64,000 bases of DNA. Origin: Larix kaempferi (Eukaryota > Streptophyta > Pinopsida > Pinales > Pinaceae). Under the pieces are notes generated by a model. The model was not told the DNA's origin. It searched no databases and saw only the letters and a list, made by a program, of their open reading frames with translations. Positions 46,357 through 57,724 of this stretch are shown here, piece by piece (the first letter of the stretch is position 1; every line of letters starts with the position of its first letter). The translations under genes and the position numbers were made by a program. The stretch spans positions 47,446,001-47,510,000 of the forward strand of contig BSBM01000486.1 of the NCBI GenBank assembly GCA_027924585.1, written 5' to 3'.

Positions 46357-47594
46357 TGTTGATTAAGTTGTCATTGATGCCAACAGTGCTTGGTCATTGA
46401 TGCCAACAGTTGAGTCTTGGTGCCCCTTGTGGAGCCCCTGAGGGTTAGTGTTTGGTTTGTGGTTGTCTGTGTCAAGAGGAGACCTTTTGACTTTGTCCAA
46501 GCCCAAGCTTGAAGCCCTTGGAGGCCTTGGGACAATGGCAAAAGCCCTGGCTACCCTTGACTTGGTTAAGTGCCCCTAAGCTGTAATCTTGGTTCCATTG
46601 AGTCCATTGTTGTATCCTTGCTCCTGGTTGTATTTTGATTGATGGTCTTTTGATTGGATGATGTGGTAGTTTAGTCTTTAGAGCCCATACATAGTTGACT
46701 TGTACCCTCACACAATTGCAATTGGTTTATATTGTCAATAATGATATCTTTGTCTTATGGAGCCCACATGCACAAGTTGGTTTGATAGTCCTTGCGGATG
46801 TCCATGTCTTGTTGAAGAAGTTTAAGCATTGCAATTGATAGGTCCTTAAGCCCTTATACTAGACATAATAATCGTGATGATGCTTTTAAAGCACTTATTT
46901 TGATGATGGAAGCTCTAGCATATGATGAAGCCCACAGTCATAGTATAACATGCTCATTGCTTTGATGGTCATACACTTGGTCACATTGATAGTGCACTTA
47001 ACATTTTGACCAAAATGATGGTGGCCTTGTGCCATTGGAGTTCTTATATTCTTCATGATGCCCTCACACTCTTGCAGATGGTAACTTAACCTTGAATACT
47101 TGATGAAGACCTCTTTGCAGTCTTATTAATTGAAGAAGACATGATTTGGTCATGATATGGACATATGACCCACTCATATATGCTAGCTTGCTTAGCCTTT
47201 GAAAACCATGATGAAATCCCTTGATCCACAAGACTTGGTGTTGATATCCTTATTCTTTGATTCTCAAACCTATTGAAGAAGCCCTAAAAGTGGTTAAAGA
47301 AGCCATCCAAAGGTTTTCAAGTCAATTTCTGATGTCTTGCACAAATTAAAAAATAAGGGTGAAGAACCTTTCCAATGAAAGAAAGACCCTCACAAAGTGG
47401 TAGTCCTCGTCAAGCCCTTTCCGTTGATATGTAGAACGCCCCCTAACTCCTCACGGTTGGAGAGATATTGATTTTTGAAGTTATGTGGCAATGTTACCCT
47501 TATTGTAAGGTCGGCCAGCCTAATAAAAAAAAATTAATTAATTTTTTTTATCTTTGTTAAGTCGGCCAGCTTAGAGTTTGTTCACAAGTTTGTG

Positions 47595-47602
47595 TATAAA
47601 TA
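47595..47602 (+). promoter_or_regulatory. TATA box of element N
   Basis: TATAAATA followed by CCTAGATGCC, downstream of two GTCGGCCAGC copies (about 47511 and 47563). It is a reasonable plant core promoter by sequence; the start site is not known. Confidence 0.5.
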
Positions 47603-48430
47603 CCTAGATGCCTAGCCCTTCATTTGTGCAAAAATTATGTGATATTCTGGCTCTGAAATTTTCGGGTATACTATAGCAGCCACAGTAAATTTGAAGTGAA
47701 ATATTTTTTCTTGCATCTTCAGGCAGCCTCAGTAAAAGGGCAAATTCTGAACATAATATGTCTGATTTTCGGGTGAGTTAAGCTCATAATTTCGGGTACA
47801 CAGTTCTAAGGCAGCCACAGTCAACTCAGTAATAGCAGGTTGAAATTTACAGTCAGTAATGTTTAGAAGTGAAGCTGATATTTGATTTTGGAAGCTTATA
47901 AAGATCAGCTGCTAGTATATTTTTATTGACACAAGGTTGAAGTTTAGAAGTGAATCTGATATTTTCCAAAGCCTGTAGCAAACTCAGAAGGTGGAGCTGA
48001 ACTAGTTGATTATCCTTGTACTGGACAGACTAAAAACTAAATTGGTATTGTTACACAGTATTGTTGAAGTTGCTTGAACGTGGAAGTAAGATGATCTGAT
48101 CCAAAGACTAAGGCACCCTCCGCATGAAGTCACATTTGCAAAATAACTTCAAGTATGCTGTAGCAAGGCGCTTGATTGACACCACAGTGATATGAGCTTG
48201 GAATTAGGAAAGCCCTGAAGCAGTAAATTCAGACTTTAATCTTTGAGGGTACTGAATAGTGGGCTTGATTAGATAGAAATGAAAGCTCGGAGGTGAAAAC
48301 GCAAGTACACTCCATTGAGTATAAATGAATGTGAACAAGTCTTGAACGTCGTTCTTTTTGCAGCAGACTTGATGACTTGTTTTTTGGGCTACATCTGTGA
48401 TGATATTTGGGCTGCTTTAGTGAAGTTTTC

Positions 48431-48520
48431 TATGATATACTATGAAGTATATGAATAGTTTGTAAAACAATGAAGTGAAGTAAAATACTATGAAGTATAT
48501 GAACTGTTTGTGAAACTTGA
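48431..48520 (+). repeat. Short direct repeat inside element N
   Basis: Two copies, about 52 bp apart, of a segment with ATACTATGAAGTATATGAA followed by GTTTGT and AAAC. Each copy contains the small inverted repeat ATACT...AGTAT. This is one of several local repeats in N; others include GCAGCCACAGT near 47678 and 47815, and GTTTAGAAGTGAA near 47861 and 47943. Confidence 0.6.
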
Positions 48521-50311
48521 TAGCATGATGAAGAAGTTAATGATGATGATAGTTTGACACCTACAGCAGTATCGCAGTGATACCTACAGCAGATGACAAG
48601 TGGTATATTTTTGTGAGCATATGTATGTGAAGGTTCTACAGTACTGTGTAAGGGTATTGAATAAAGTTGCACTATGCAGAAGCACTGTGATATACATATG
48701 GAAGACAAGTTGATTGTGTTTGACCTGGGGTTGATTTGAAGTATTTTGTTTGGCAAGTTGTCAAAATTTGTGTTGACAGGTACATAAGAAACTTGGTATA
48801 GGTTCAATTGAGCAGAATTGGCACAGGTTGTCCTATGTGCAGTTGGTCCAACTCAGATTGGTTGAGTTGTATGAGCAGTTGGTTTGACCCAGCTGGTCTG
48901 GTACACAATTGGTTGAACTCAGATTGATTGATTCAAATGATTGATTTATGCAGACAGATTGATTGGTATAGCTAAGATTGATTGGTACAGCTAGATTGGA
49001 CAAATTGATTGTACAGGTTGATAAACAATGTGGCACAGTTTGTTGGCTTGGTTTTGCAACCAAGCTTAGTGCTATGGGCACCTGCTAACTAGTAGCAGTA
49101 GTTTCAATATTAAGCAAAAACAATAAACTAAATCTAAATCTAAAACTAAGCTAGCATGTGCATATCATAATAAACTTTTGAATTAAAAAACAAGAACAAG
49201 AAATGAAAAAATAACTTTGTATTGAAAATGGGGGCAAGCAAGTGCTTGCAATAATAATACCTCCAAGTGATGAAGGTAGTTGAGAAGCTCCAAGGGTGAG
49301 CAGCTCCAAACTCCAAAGGGTCCTTTCTCCAAGGTTGCTACAATGGCCAAAGGCTCGAGGGAGATTTTGGCAGCATGAGGATAGGAAGATGGATGGATGT
49401 GAAATGAGGAGCCCCTACCACCTTTTTTATAGGTTTTGGTGGTGGGGAATACCATTGTGGTTTTGTGGAAACCAATGGTATTGACCAACATGGTTTAGGT
49501 ACCTTTTCCCTCCTTTTTCCTTTTTTGAATATTTTTATTATTTTTATTCCCTTTTTAATATTTTTGGGAATTTTGGACCCTTTTTTAGGGTTTTTTATGC
49601 TTTTTTAGGAAAAATACTCATTTTGAGTGGAAAAAGGGGTGTAATAAGGCCTTTTGGTGACCTTTTGTTGGCTTCAGAGGCCCAAATGGTTAAAAAGTGG
49701 ACAAATGGGTCATGTGAATAGGGAAATGAGCTAGTGAGCACTTTTTGGGTGTTAACACAGTTGTGATGAGTAATGGTCAGTTGATGAGCAGTGACAGTGG
49801 TTGTGTAGTGTGGTACAGGTGTTGGATAGCAGGTCCACAGGATCAGTGCAGTTTGTGGTTCAGTAGTTCAGTTTCTATCTTCATATCAGGGTGGCAGGAC
49901 GGGGCAAGGAAATATAGGGAGCTAAGGCTTCCTTCAGGTTGTAGCCTATAAACCAGGGAGTTGTAGCCTCCTTCCAGTTGTAGCTGGAGAATTGAAGTCT
50001 TTGTAACAAAGGGGTTTGTTGCCTCCTTCCATTTGTTGCTGGTAAACTATTATTATAAAGGCTTCCGTGGTTTTTCCCCCAGGACTTGGGTTTCCACGTA
50101 AAAATCTTGTGTACTGTGATTCCTATGTGATGATGATATGATGAGCTGTAATTGTTAATAATGCTTATGATATAATGATAATGTGATAATGCATTAATGA
50201 ATGATGTATTGAATAAGCTGCTGATGATTGTTAAAGTTGAAAAAGTAATAAAAGCTACACACACTATTCACCCCCCCTCCTCTCAGTGTGCTCGGTGTGT
50301 CCAACACTCTC

Positions 50312-50610
50312 AAACCACCTTTAACCATACTTCAATTTCTAGGTCCACTGTACCTTGCATTGGTTTCTGTAACTTACCATTTACTCATCCCTAGGAACCT
50401 TTGTATAGGTCCAATCATCTTCGATTGGTTGTAGGGTCTCCCCCTAGGTCTTGATTTATCTAGATCTAAAGTGAAGAGTGCCCCGGTTGAGGTGACTCCC
50501 ACCTTGCATTGGGAATCGTGGCATCTCTTGGGTCACCTCTTTAGTTGTCCATCTCCTCTACCATCCCGGATGGGATACCACTAGGGACAACTACAAGTTG
50601 TGTGATAACA
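50312..50610 (+). mobile_element. A2 3' LTR, right part
   Basis: Continues the 3' LTR after N, starting AAACCACC and ending TGTGATAACA at 50610. It aligns with 37318-37616. With 43150-46356 it makes an LTR of about 3506 bp. Confidence 0.92.
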
Positions 50611-50615
50611 GAACC

Positions 50616-53600
50616 TGTTGGAAGTAATACTAAAAAACCTTCCACTTCGATCCCCGACGTCACCGTACCGTACGCTTCTCTCACCATTGAGAATCCCTCT
50701 TTAGAGTCAGTGTTGCATCTACCCAAGAGCACGATTCGAAAAGCTGTTTTCAATCCCAATGCTTGGACCGCTCAGAACTACAATATTATAGAGGACCTGG
50801 CACAAGGTCCGTGTGGTATGTCAACGCTCAAGGTCTTGTAGAACTATTGTAACTAGCGCAAGACTCTCCTCGCTACCATCGGCGTGGTTGACCCAGATTC
50901 TTCAAATACTATCATGTTCCGGATAGAATACTTTAAATCGAGGCTTTCCCATCTATTGGCATTTCAAGTTGCCACAAACATTGATGGGAAGACAATCCAT
51001 CATACCGTCTTGGATGGAGGTGCCTCTACTTTAGTCATGTCGATTTCATGTTGGAGAGCCATTGGATCTCTCGAGTTGAACCGTTCTCGCACCACCTTGA
51101 AAGCATTCGACGGACGTGGCTTTCAACCTCATGGGATGTTACAAGCCCTAGCAGTCGAGTTGGGGGGCAAGACAACAACCATTAAGATGGAAGTGGTCGC
51201 TGCCCCGTTAGATTATAATATTTTGATTGGTCATAATTGGTTTCACGCCATGACTGCGGTCGCGTCATTTGTCTTCCGCATAGTACAGTTCCCCCATCAA
51301 GGCTGAATTGTTACTGTCGACCAACTGGATTTCTGTACACCCGACACCGCTACTCATCCGGGCGATAACGTTCCATTACTTGGACAATCTTCGCATCCTT
51401 ATGAGATTGTGGGGGTTGGCCTCATCAAGGACTCATCCCTTATGGGAATTTTTCCAACCTTAGACCCCCCAAATAATGTTGCCACGGTGAACATGATCTC
51501 CTCTCGGATTTCATCTATCCCCAACTCTACTCATCAATGGATTGTACCTGATTAAGCCACCACACACCTGATTGGAGACAATATGCCTCTTTCACCCATT
51601 GAACTCACTTACGAGGCTATCTAGTCAGCCCTGGAGGACCACTTACCTGTGGCCTCCACTTTCTGTTCTCTACAGCGGACATCATCCCTACCCGATCCTC
51701 TACTCCAGACTTTTCATTATGATGAGTCCATTATGGAAATCATGAGTGTGGATGACCCTCCGTGGGAAGACCATCATCGATCGTCTTTCCTTGCCTCATC
51801 AGATACTGTGGAGAATAGCATCACCACCATCTTTACACTGGATGTCTACCCTAGCTCTCAGTCCTCGATACTCACGTGTCAAACGGACTCTGAAGGAAAC
51901 TTAGCCAACATTGAGCCTACCATTTCAGTCGACATATCGGTCACTCCTGAAGTAGTGGAACACATTCGTTTAGGCCAGAAGTGTTCCCCTGAAGAGATTA
52001 CAACGTTCACGGCCTTGTTCAAGCAATTTCAAGACGCATTTGCTTGGACCTATGAGGAGATTCCTGAGATAGACCCTGCTATTGTTTCGCACACGATTCA
52101 AACCTATCCTGATGCTAAACCAGTCCGGCAAAAACTACGACCGGTACACCCACAAAAGACTATGGAAATCAAGGTAGAGATTGAAAAGCTCTTGAAAGCT
52201 GGTTTTATCTACCCTATCCCGTTGACAGAATGGGTCTTAAACATCGTCCCTGTAGCTAAAAAGTAGGGTACCATTCATGTTTTTGTCGATTATCGTGATC
52301 TCAACAAGGCTTGTCCTAAGGACAATTACCTGACTCCCTTTATCAACCAGATCATTGACAATTGTGTTGGAAGTGTCATTTTTTCTTTTATGGATGGATT
52401 TTCTGGCTACAACCAAATTGAGATCCACCCGACTGATCAACACAAGACAACTTTCATCTATCCTTGGGGTACATTTGCTTATCGCAAGCTCCTTTTTGGC
52501 CTTAAAAATGTTGGTGCCACATTCCAATGGGCCATGTCGTATGCCTTTCATGACATGAAGGACTTTGTGGAACCCTACTTAGACGATCTCCCTGCCCATT
52601 CACGACAGCGCGAGTACCACATTAACCATCTGACGATGGTATTCCTTAGATGCAGGTAGTATAACATCCGCTTGAACCCTCACAAGTGTATCTTTTTCAT
52701 CGAGTTGGGACGCCTCCTCAGTTTCATTGTCTCGAAAGATGGGATCCGCATTGATCCCTTGAAGGTGGTAGCCATCGTCGCTCTCCCACCTCCCACCGAC
52801 ATTACGAAACTTCAAATTTTGAAAGGGAAGGCAACTTATTAAAGGCGTTTTGTCTGTAATTTTGTGCAAAAGACGCAAGTTTACATGAGATTGATGAAGA
52901 AGGATGTCCCGTTCATATGGGATGACCAAGCTCAACAATCTTTTGAAAACCTAAAACATGCTATCACGCATGCCCCTGTGCTCAAACCGCCCAATTAATA
53001 CAAGGATTATATCCTTTATCTTTTCGCTTCTGCCACCACGATCGCCATGGTCTTGGTACAAGAGGACAACAATGCCCAAGAACATGTGATATATTACTTA
53101 AGTAAGCGTCTCATTGACTTTGAAACTTGCTACTCACATGTCGAGAAACTCTCTCTCGCGGCAGTCATTGTCGTCCAAAAGTTCCGAAATTACATCTTGC
53201 TTCGCACCACCACCATCATCGTCGATTCGAACCCCATGTCCCACGTTTTGACACGTCAGGTGCTTGGGGGAAAGTATTCACGCTGGATCATGATACTGTA
53301 GGAATTTGATCTCCTATTCAAAAAGGCTAAGTATAAAATGTCTTTGGTGTTTGTCAAGCTGATTTGTGATCTTCCCCATACTGATGTCGAATTTGAGCCC
53401 AATGATTCTCTCCCAGACGAATCATTGTTCTTCATCATCACATCTGATTCGTGGTATGGAGATATCACTTTATAACTTCAGACCCAATGTTTCATCCCCC
53501 AACTCTCTCAGGACGATCATCATCGAATATGCCACCATGCAAAGTATTACCTGATCATCAGTGATACCTTGTACCGTCGGGGCATTGATTCTATTCTTCG

Positions 53601-54456
53601 ATGTTGTCTCACTCATGAAGAGGCTGAACATGTCTTAAATGACTGTCACGTTGGGGTGTGTGGTGGTCATATCTCTGGGATGGATAAAACCCAGAAGATA
53701 CTTCGCGCAGGATATTATTGGCCATCTATCTTTAAAGATTATATCGAGGCCGTAAAAAAAGTCCTCCATGCCAGCACGTTCAAACTAAGAAGTGCACCCA
53801 CCCATCCCCGTTACACCCGGTTATTGTCATTGGACCCTTCGCTAAATAGGGCATTGACTTCATGCACTGTAACCCTACCTCAGCCGGGGGACATGGTTAC
53901 GTCATAGTAGCCGTGGATTACTTTACCAAGTGGGCCGAGGCTATGCCTACATACACGGATGACGGAAAAACCGCCACACTCTTAATTTTCAATCATGTTA
54001 TAGCGCGGTTCGGAGTTCCTCAAGCTATAGTCACTGACCATGGTTCCCACTTCATGAACCACATGGTTGACGAATTGAGCACTAGGTTGGGTTTCCGCCA
54101 TGAAAACTCAACACCATACTACTCGCAGTCTAATGGACAAGTAGAGGCCATTAACAAGGTCTTGAAAACCATGATCCAACAGATGGTGGGTACGCACAAG
54201 TCCAATTGGCACAACATGCTCTTCTCCACACTATGGGCTTATTGAACTTCCGTCAAGATTGCCACTGGATTTACCCCCTTCCAATTAGTTTATGGATTGG
54301 AGGTAGAACTATTGATAGAATGGGAGATTTCATCCCTCAAACACGCAGTTGAACTTATCCCTAACACTACTGCTGAGGAAGAATGCTTCTTCTACCTAGA
54401 AAAACTCGACAAGACTCACCGTGATGCCGCTCTTTCCAACGAGGCTCATAAGAAAC
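50616..54456 (+). pseudogene. pol: Element O pol (decayed): protease, RT, degenerate RNase H, integrase
   Basis: Continues O's frame after the A2 insertion. The protease region is at about 50900-51300 (VLDGGAST, then PLDYNILIGHNWF). RT is at about 52000-52700 (FMDGFSGYNQIEI, YLDDL). The native RNase H-like region at about 53000-53330 starts LYLFASAT, without the usual first Asp. The integrase zinc region begins near 53640 (HVGVCGGH). A frameshift at an A-run near 53753-53760 moves the frame for the D,D-E core (DFMHCNP; TDHGSHF; GQVEAIN) at 53840-54245. Many in-frame stops are present, mostly TAG and TGA (for example 50839, 51304, 54243). The gene is cut at 54456 by element C. No second RNase H is seen. 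Confidence 0.88.
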
Positions 54457-56197
54457 TGTAATGTCCCCATTCAAATAATTGCATAGTAAGACAATCCCAT
54501 CAATCCTACTAGTTTCCTAGGTTGGATGGGCACATGTGGAATTGTAATAAGATAATAAATGATGTTTAGACATTAGAAGGGTTCAAGTATTTAATAAATA
54601 TGGTGAATAAATAAATTCAAGATAAATTCTAGGTGGCAAGTGGTTTTGGAGACATATGGAGGGTGTGGGACCCACACTAGCTTGATTTTTCAATGACACA
54701 TGGCATCTCTCTCTTTCCAATTCGAATTCATGGGAAGTTAAACACTCTTGGGTGATTTGGTAAGTCATAACACATGGCATTGAGCATCTTAGGTTGAATT
54801 GGGATGGATTTGTAACCTCCATGGAAGATAAAGAATCAAATTGGAAGTTAGTGGACACTTGGGCTAGATTCCCTAGCCCCTATGACACCAATGATGGAGA
54901 CTCTATGACAACTATGACAAATTACAGAACTGAACTCTAACATCTTACCATTATTACATGTCATCCCCAAAAATAGGCTCAAGGAAGGCACTCATGGGAG
55001 TGGAAGAAGCCAAAGAGACTCAAATTCGAATTTGGGAGAAGATGGAAGGTTGGAACTAGGAGACAAGTGGAATATTTCCTAAGTGGAAATCTCTCGAAGC
55101 TATTGAGATGATTTCAAACCATAGAAGGCTAATATTGGTTATAAAATATAGAAATCAAGTATGAGAATGGCTTTCGATGATTTGAGAAAAATTGCATTTG
55201 TGAAGAGAGAGCTAGTGGATGACTAGTTTCTTGCCTTGGCCAATTTCGAGGGTACAAGATTCCCATCCAAGTTGGTGTTTGGTGAGTGGTGATTTAATGG
55301 AGTTTGTATTTGCAGGTAGCAGCTACAGGAAGTTTCATGGTTTGGTTTAGTGCAGCACTTTCTCTCCACCGTTTCCAGTTTTGAAGGCATATTCATGCTC
55401 CTTGAGGGAGGGCATTTTTTGTGTGCTCTTGTGCTTCTTGGGAGAGCTTCTCATTATATATTTCTGATTTTAATAGCTTCATATCCTCTATTATTAATAT
55501 TCAAAAATTATCAGGTCGAAATACCCACTAGTTGTATGCAAAAATATTGATTAATGAGCAAACAATGTCCATTTCCCCAATGCATTGATGTATGACACTA
55601 TAATGTTGATTATTTCGAATGGATGGATGATTATCTGATATATTTGTGATCAATATACTGCTATGGATGTCTTATACAAGTTTCATGTACTGTACTTGAG
55701 CATTTGAATCATTTTACTCAGTTTAGTTGTATTGGGAGGTGAAATAGTGCCATTTCCCCAAGGGTCGAATTAGGGATTTTTGTAGTTGAATGGGAGAGGG
55801 TGAGAATAGTTGTAATAATACATTAATGGTGCATATGAGACCTTAATAAAATACTTAACACATTACATACCTCTTTTCATAAATTTGAGAGAGTTTAGAG
55901 GCATTTGGGAGGCCCTTTTCAGTGTTACCCCCGAGGGGATTTGATGCACAAATTACTAGTCAAAATTGCATATATTGGTCAGAATATAAATCAAGTTTTC
56001 ATATGTCTTTGGAGGACCATAAAACATCCCTGAAACTAATATTCAAGTCTAAATATCATTCATACACTCATACAGAATATTTGGGAGCATTTGGGTTGAT
56101 TTGGAGGTCAAAACAGTAAAACTAGTCAAAGGTCGAAATTGGTAAAAAAAAGTGGAAAATTGGGCATTTTAATAAATTTTGAAAAAGGGTAATTACA
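54457..56197 (+). mobile_element. 5' LTR of element C
   Basis: 1741 bp, TGTAATGTCCCC...GGTAATTACA with terminal inverted repeat TGTAAT/ATTACA. A possible TATA box TATAAAAT is at 55140-55147. No gene seen. Identity as an LTR rests on the ends, the following PBS and gag; the partner LTR is not in the window. Confidence 0.85.
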
Positions 56198-56199
56198 AG

Positions 56200-56211
56200 T
56201 GGTATCAGAGC
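56200..56211 (+). promoter_or_regulatory. Primer binding site, initiator tRNA-Met type
   Basis: TGGTATCAGAGC, two bases after the LTR end at 56197. It is the standard plant LTR-retrotransposon PBS complementary to the 3' end of tRNA-iMet. Confidence 0.92.
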
Positions 56212-56227
56212 ATGGCCTTGTCACCTG

Positions 56228-57724
56228 ATGGTATTAACAAGAAGCCAAACAAATAAACCACCACCCTTTGAATCAGTAGTTGAAGAAGTTTTGGTTGAAG
56301 AAGAGATAGTAGTAGAAAAAGAGTTTTTTTCTAAAACAATGGGTAGAGAGGAGGAGGAAAAATTAAGACATACGGAGGAATTTATTGAAGTCTTAAAACC
56401 ATGTTTTGAAGGAATTACCATGGTTATGCTAGATATGAATAAACAAATGATGAAAAGTTTCGAATTGTTGGGTAGCCAACTTTCAGGCAAAGGGATGATA
56501 GGAGATAACAGTGGTTCACATTCAGGGGAAAAGATAGAAGGGAGTGAGCATATTTTTTCAAGCACGGGACCACATAATAGACCTGATGAATTCCAAAGCA
56601 CACAAAGGCATACTACACCTAAATTTATCACACCCAAAGAAGAGCCCAATATTGAGGTGGATTATAAGAAACTAGTAAATGATTGGAATGATTTGAATGA
56701 AGAGTGTAAAAGAGGTGTACCACTCAGTGACTACATTGATGCTATACAAAAAATTAAAAGGAGGGAATATAATAGGAGTCCATTCCAAAACAAAGAATTA
56801 AATAGTGCTATTGGAAAAATGTCACTTCCTACTTTTGATGGTTCTTCTCAAAATTCTGCTAACACTTGGGTGCAAAAATTAGATGTATATTTTCAGCTGA
56901 ATCCTATGTTGGAAGAGGATGCATTAAAAATGGCCATTTTGAATTTGGAAGGAGATGCCAATGAATGGCGGTTTCATGGGCTGAAAACCTTGGGTCATAA
57001 TCAGGTTAAAACATATGGAGAATTTGTTGACATGGTACTAGAAATATTTGAACAAAAAGATCCAGAATTGCCTTTCAAATAACTAGCTCAATTGAAGCAA
57101 ACTGGGTCCCCTACTGAATATATGTTGGACTTTCAAAAATTATCAGTCAAGGTGGCTGATGTATCTATGGGAAGATTAGTATTGCTGTTCACTAAAGGTT
57201 TGGATGAACCCTTAACAGGTTTGGTCAAATCCCACAATCCAACTACATTAAAAGATGCAATGAGCTTGACTAGGGATCTCCAAAATGTGCTTCCTAGAAC
57301 GAGATTTCCTTCCAAGCCTAGCTACAAATTTGAAAAGAAACCTTGGAAAAGGGATGGATATGATAAGAAACCTTGGCAAAGAGAGTCATTTGAAAGGAAT
57401 AAAAAAGAAGGACTAAATAGGGATGAACTTAGAAAAAAGAAACTGTGCTTCACATGCTTCCAACCATGGACACCGGGGCACAAATGTACTAAAGGAAAGG
57501 CTCAATACATAGAAGTATTTTCTGATAATGAGGGGTATGATGGGGGCATGGATGAAGATGGACATATTTCAGATCAAGAAGAGGCATATGAGACAGTAGT
57601 AGAAGAGGAAAGACAAGAAGAAAATCATCCTTCACTGGACAAAGCAATAATGGCAATACTTTCAGCAGTACCTCGCTATCATACTATCCGATGCAAAGGT
57701 GTGGTACAAGGAAAAAGAACTTAA
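56228..57724 (+). pseudogene. gag: Element C gag
   Basis: Starts near ATG 56228 and keeps one frame. The N-terminal 130 residues are charged. The capsid domain (about residues 195-320) contains LPTFDGSS, WVQKLDVYFQLNP, NLEGDANEWRFHG and FEQKDPELPFK. The zinc knuckle CFTCFQPWTPGHKC is at about 57447-57490, followed by an acidic tail. TAA stops at 57080-57082 and 57722-57724 break it, the second at the gag/protease border. In such elements Gag assembles the particle and binds RNA by the knuckle. The frame otherwise reads on into pol without a shift. Confidence 0.9.

Larger units (their letters stand above)
46357..50306 (+). mobile_element. Nested non-coding element N, probably a solo LTR (3950 bp)
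   Basis: TGTTGATTAAG...GTGTCCAACA, flanked by perfect CTCTC copies (46352-46356 and 50307-50311), a 5-bp target duplication typical of LTR elements. The 3' end, with a CTATTCACCCCCCC tract and CTCAGTGTGCTC before CCAACA, looks like a plant LTR end. TATAAATA is at 47595-47602. No gag or pol is visible and I could not find two copies of a terminal repeat, so a solo LTR is the best reading; a large non-autonomous element is the alternative. The part at about 49081-49750 differs in composition, and reads on the minus strand as if LTR-like (TGTTAACACCC at 49760), so a further nested insertion is possible. No gene accepted. Confidence 0.8.
34197..50610 (+). mobile_element. Full-length LTR retrotransposon A2 (with nested insertion N)
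   Basis: LTRs at 34197-37616 and 43150-50610 (the latter split by N), internal region 37617-43149. Both LTRs are TGTTATCA/TGTTTTCA...TGTGATAACA, and flanking 5-mers are GGACC and GAACC. The PBS is tRNA-Asp type. Pol-type domains are present, but no capsid-type gag and no zinc knuckle. It belongs to the same family as the array and element B, but both LTRs lack about 1 kb that those carry. Confidence 0.93.

Noticed and set aside
49881-50264. 127-codon minus-strand ORF near the end of element N
   Set aside because: No motif; it covers simple AT-rich sequence and the LTR-end pyrimidine tract.
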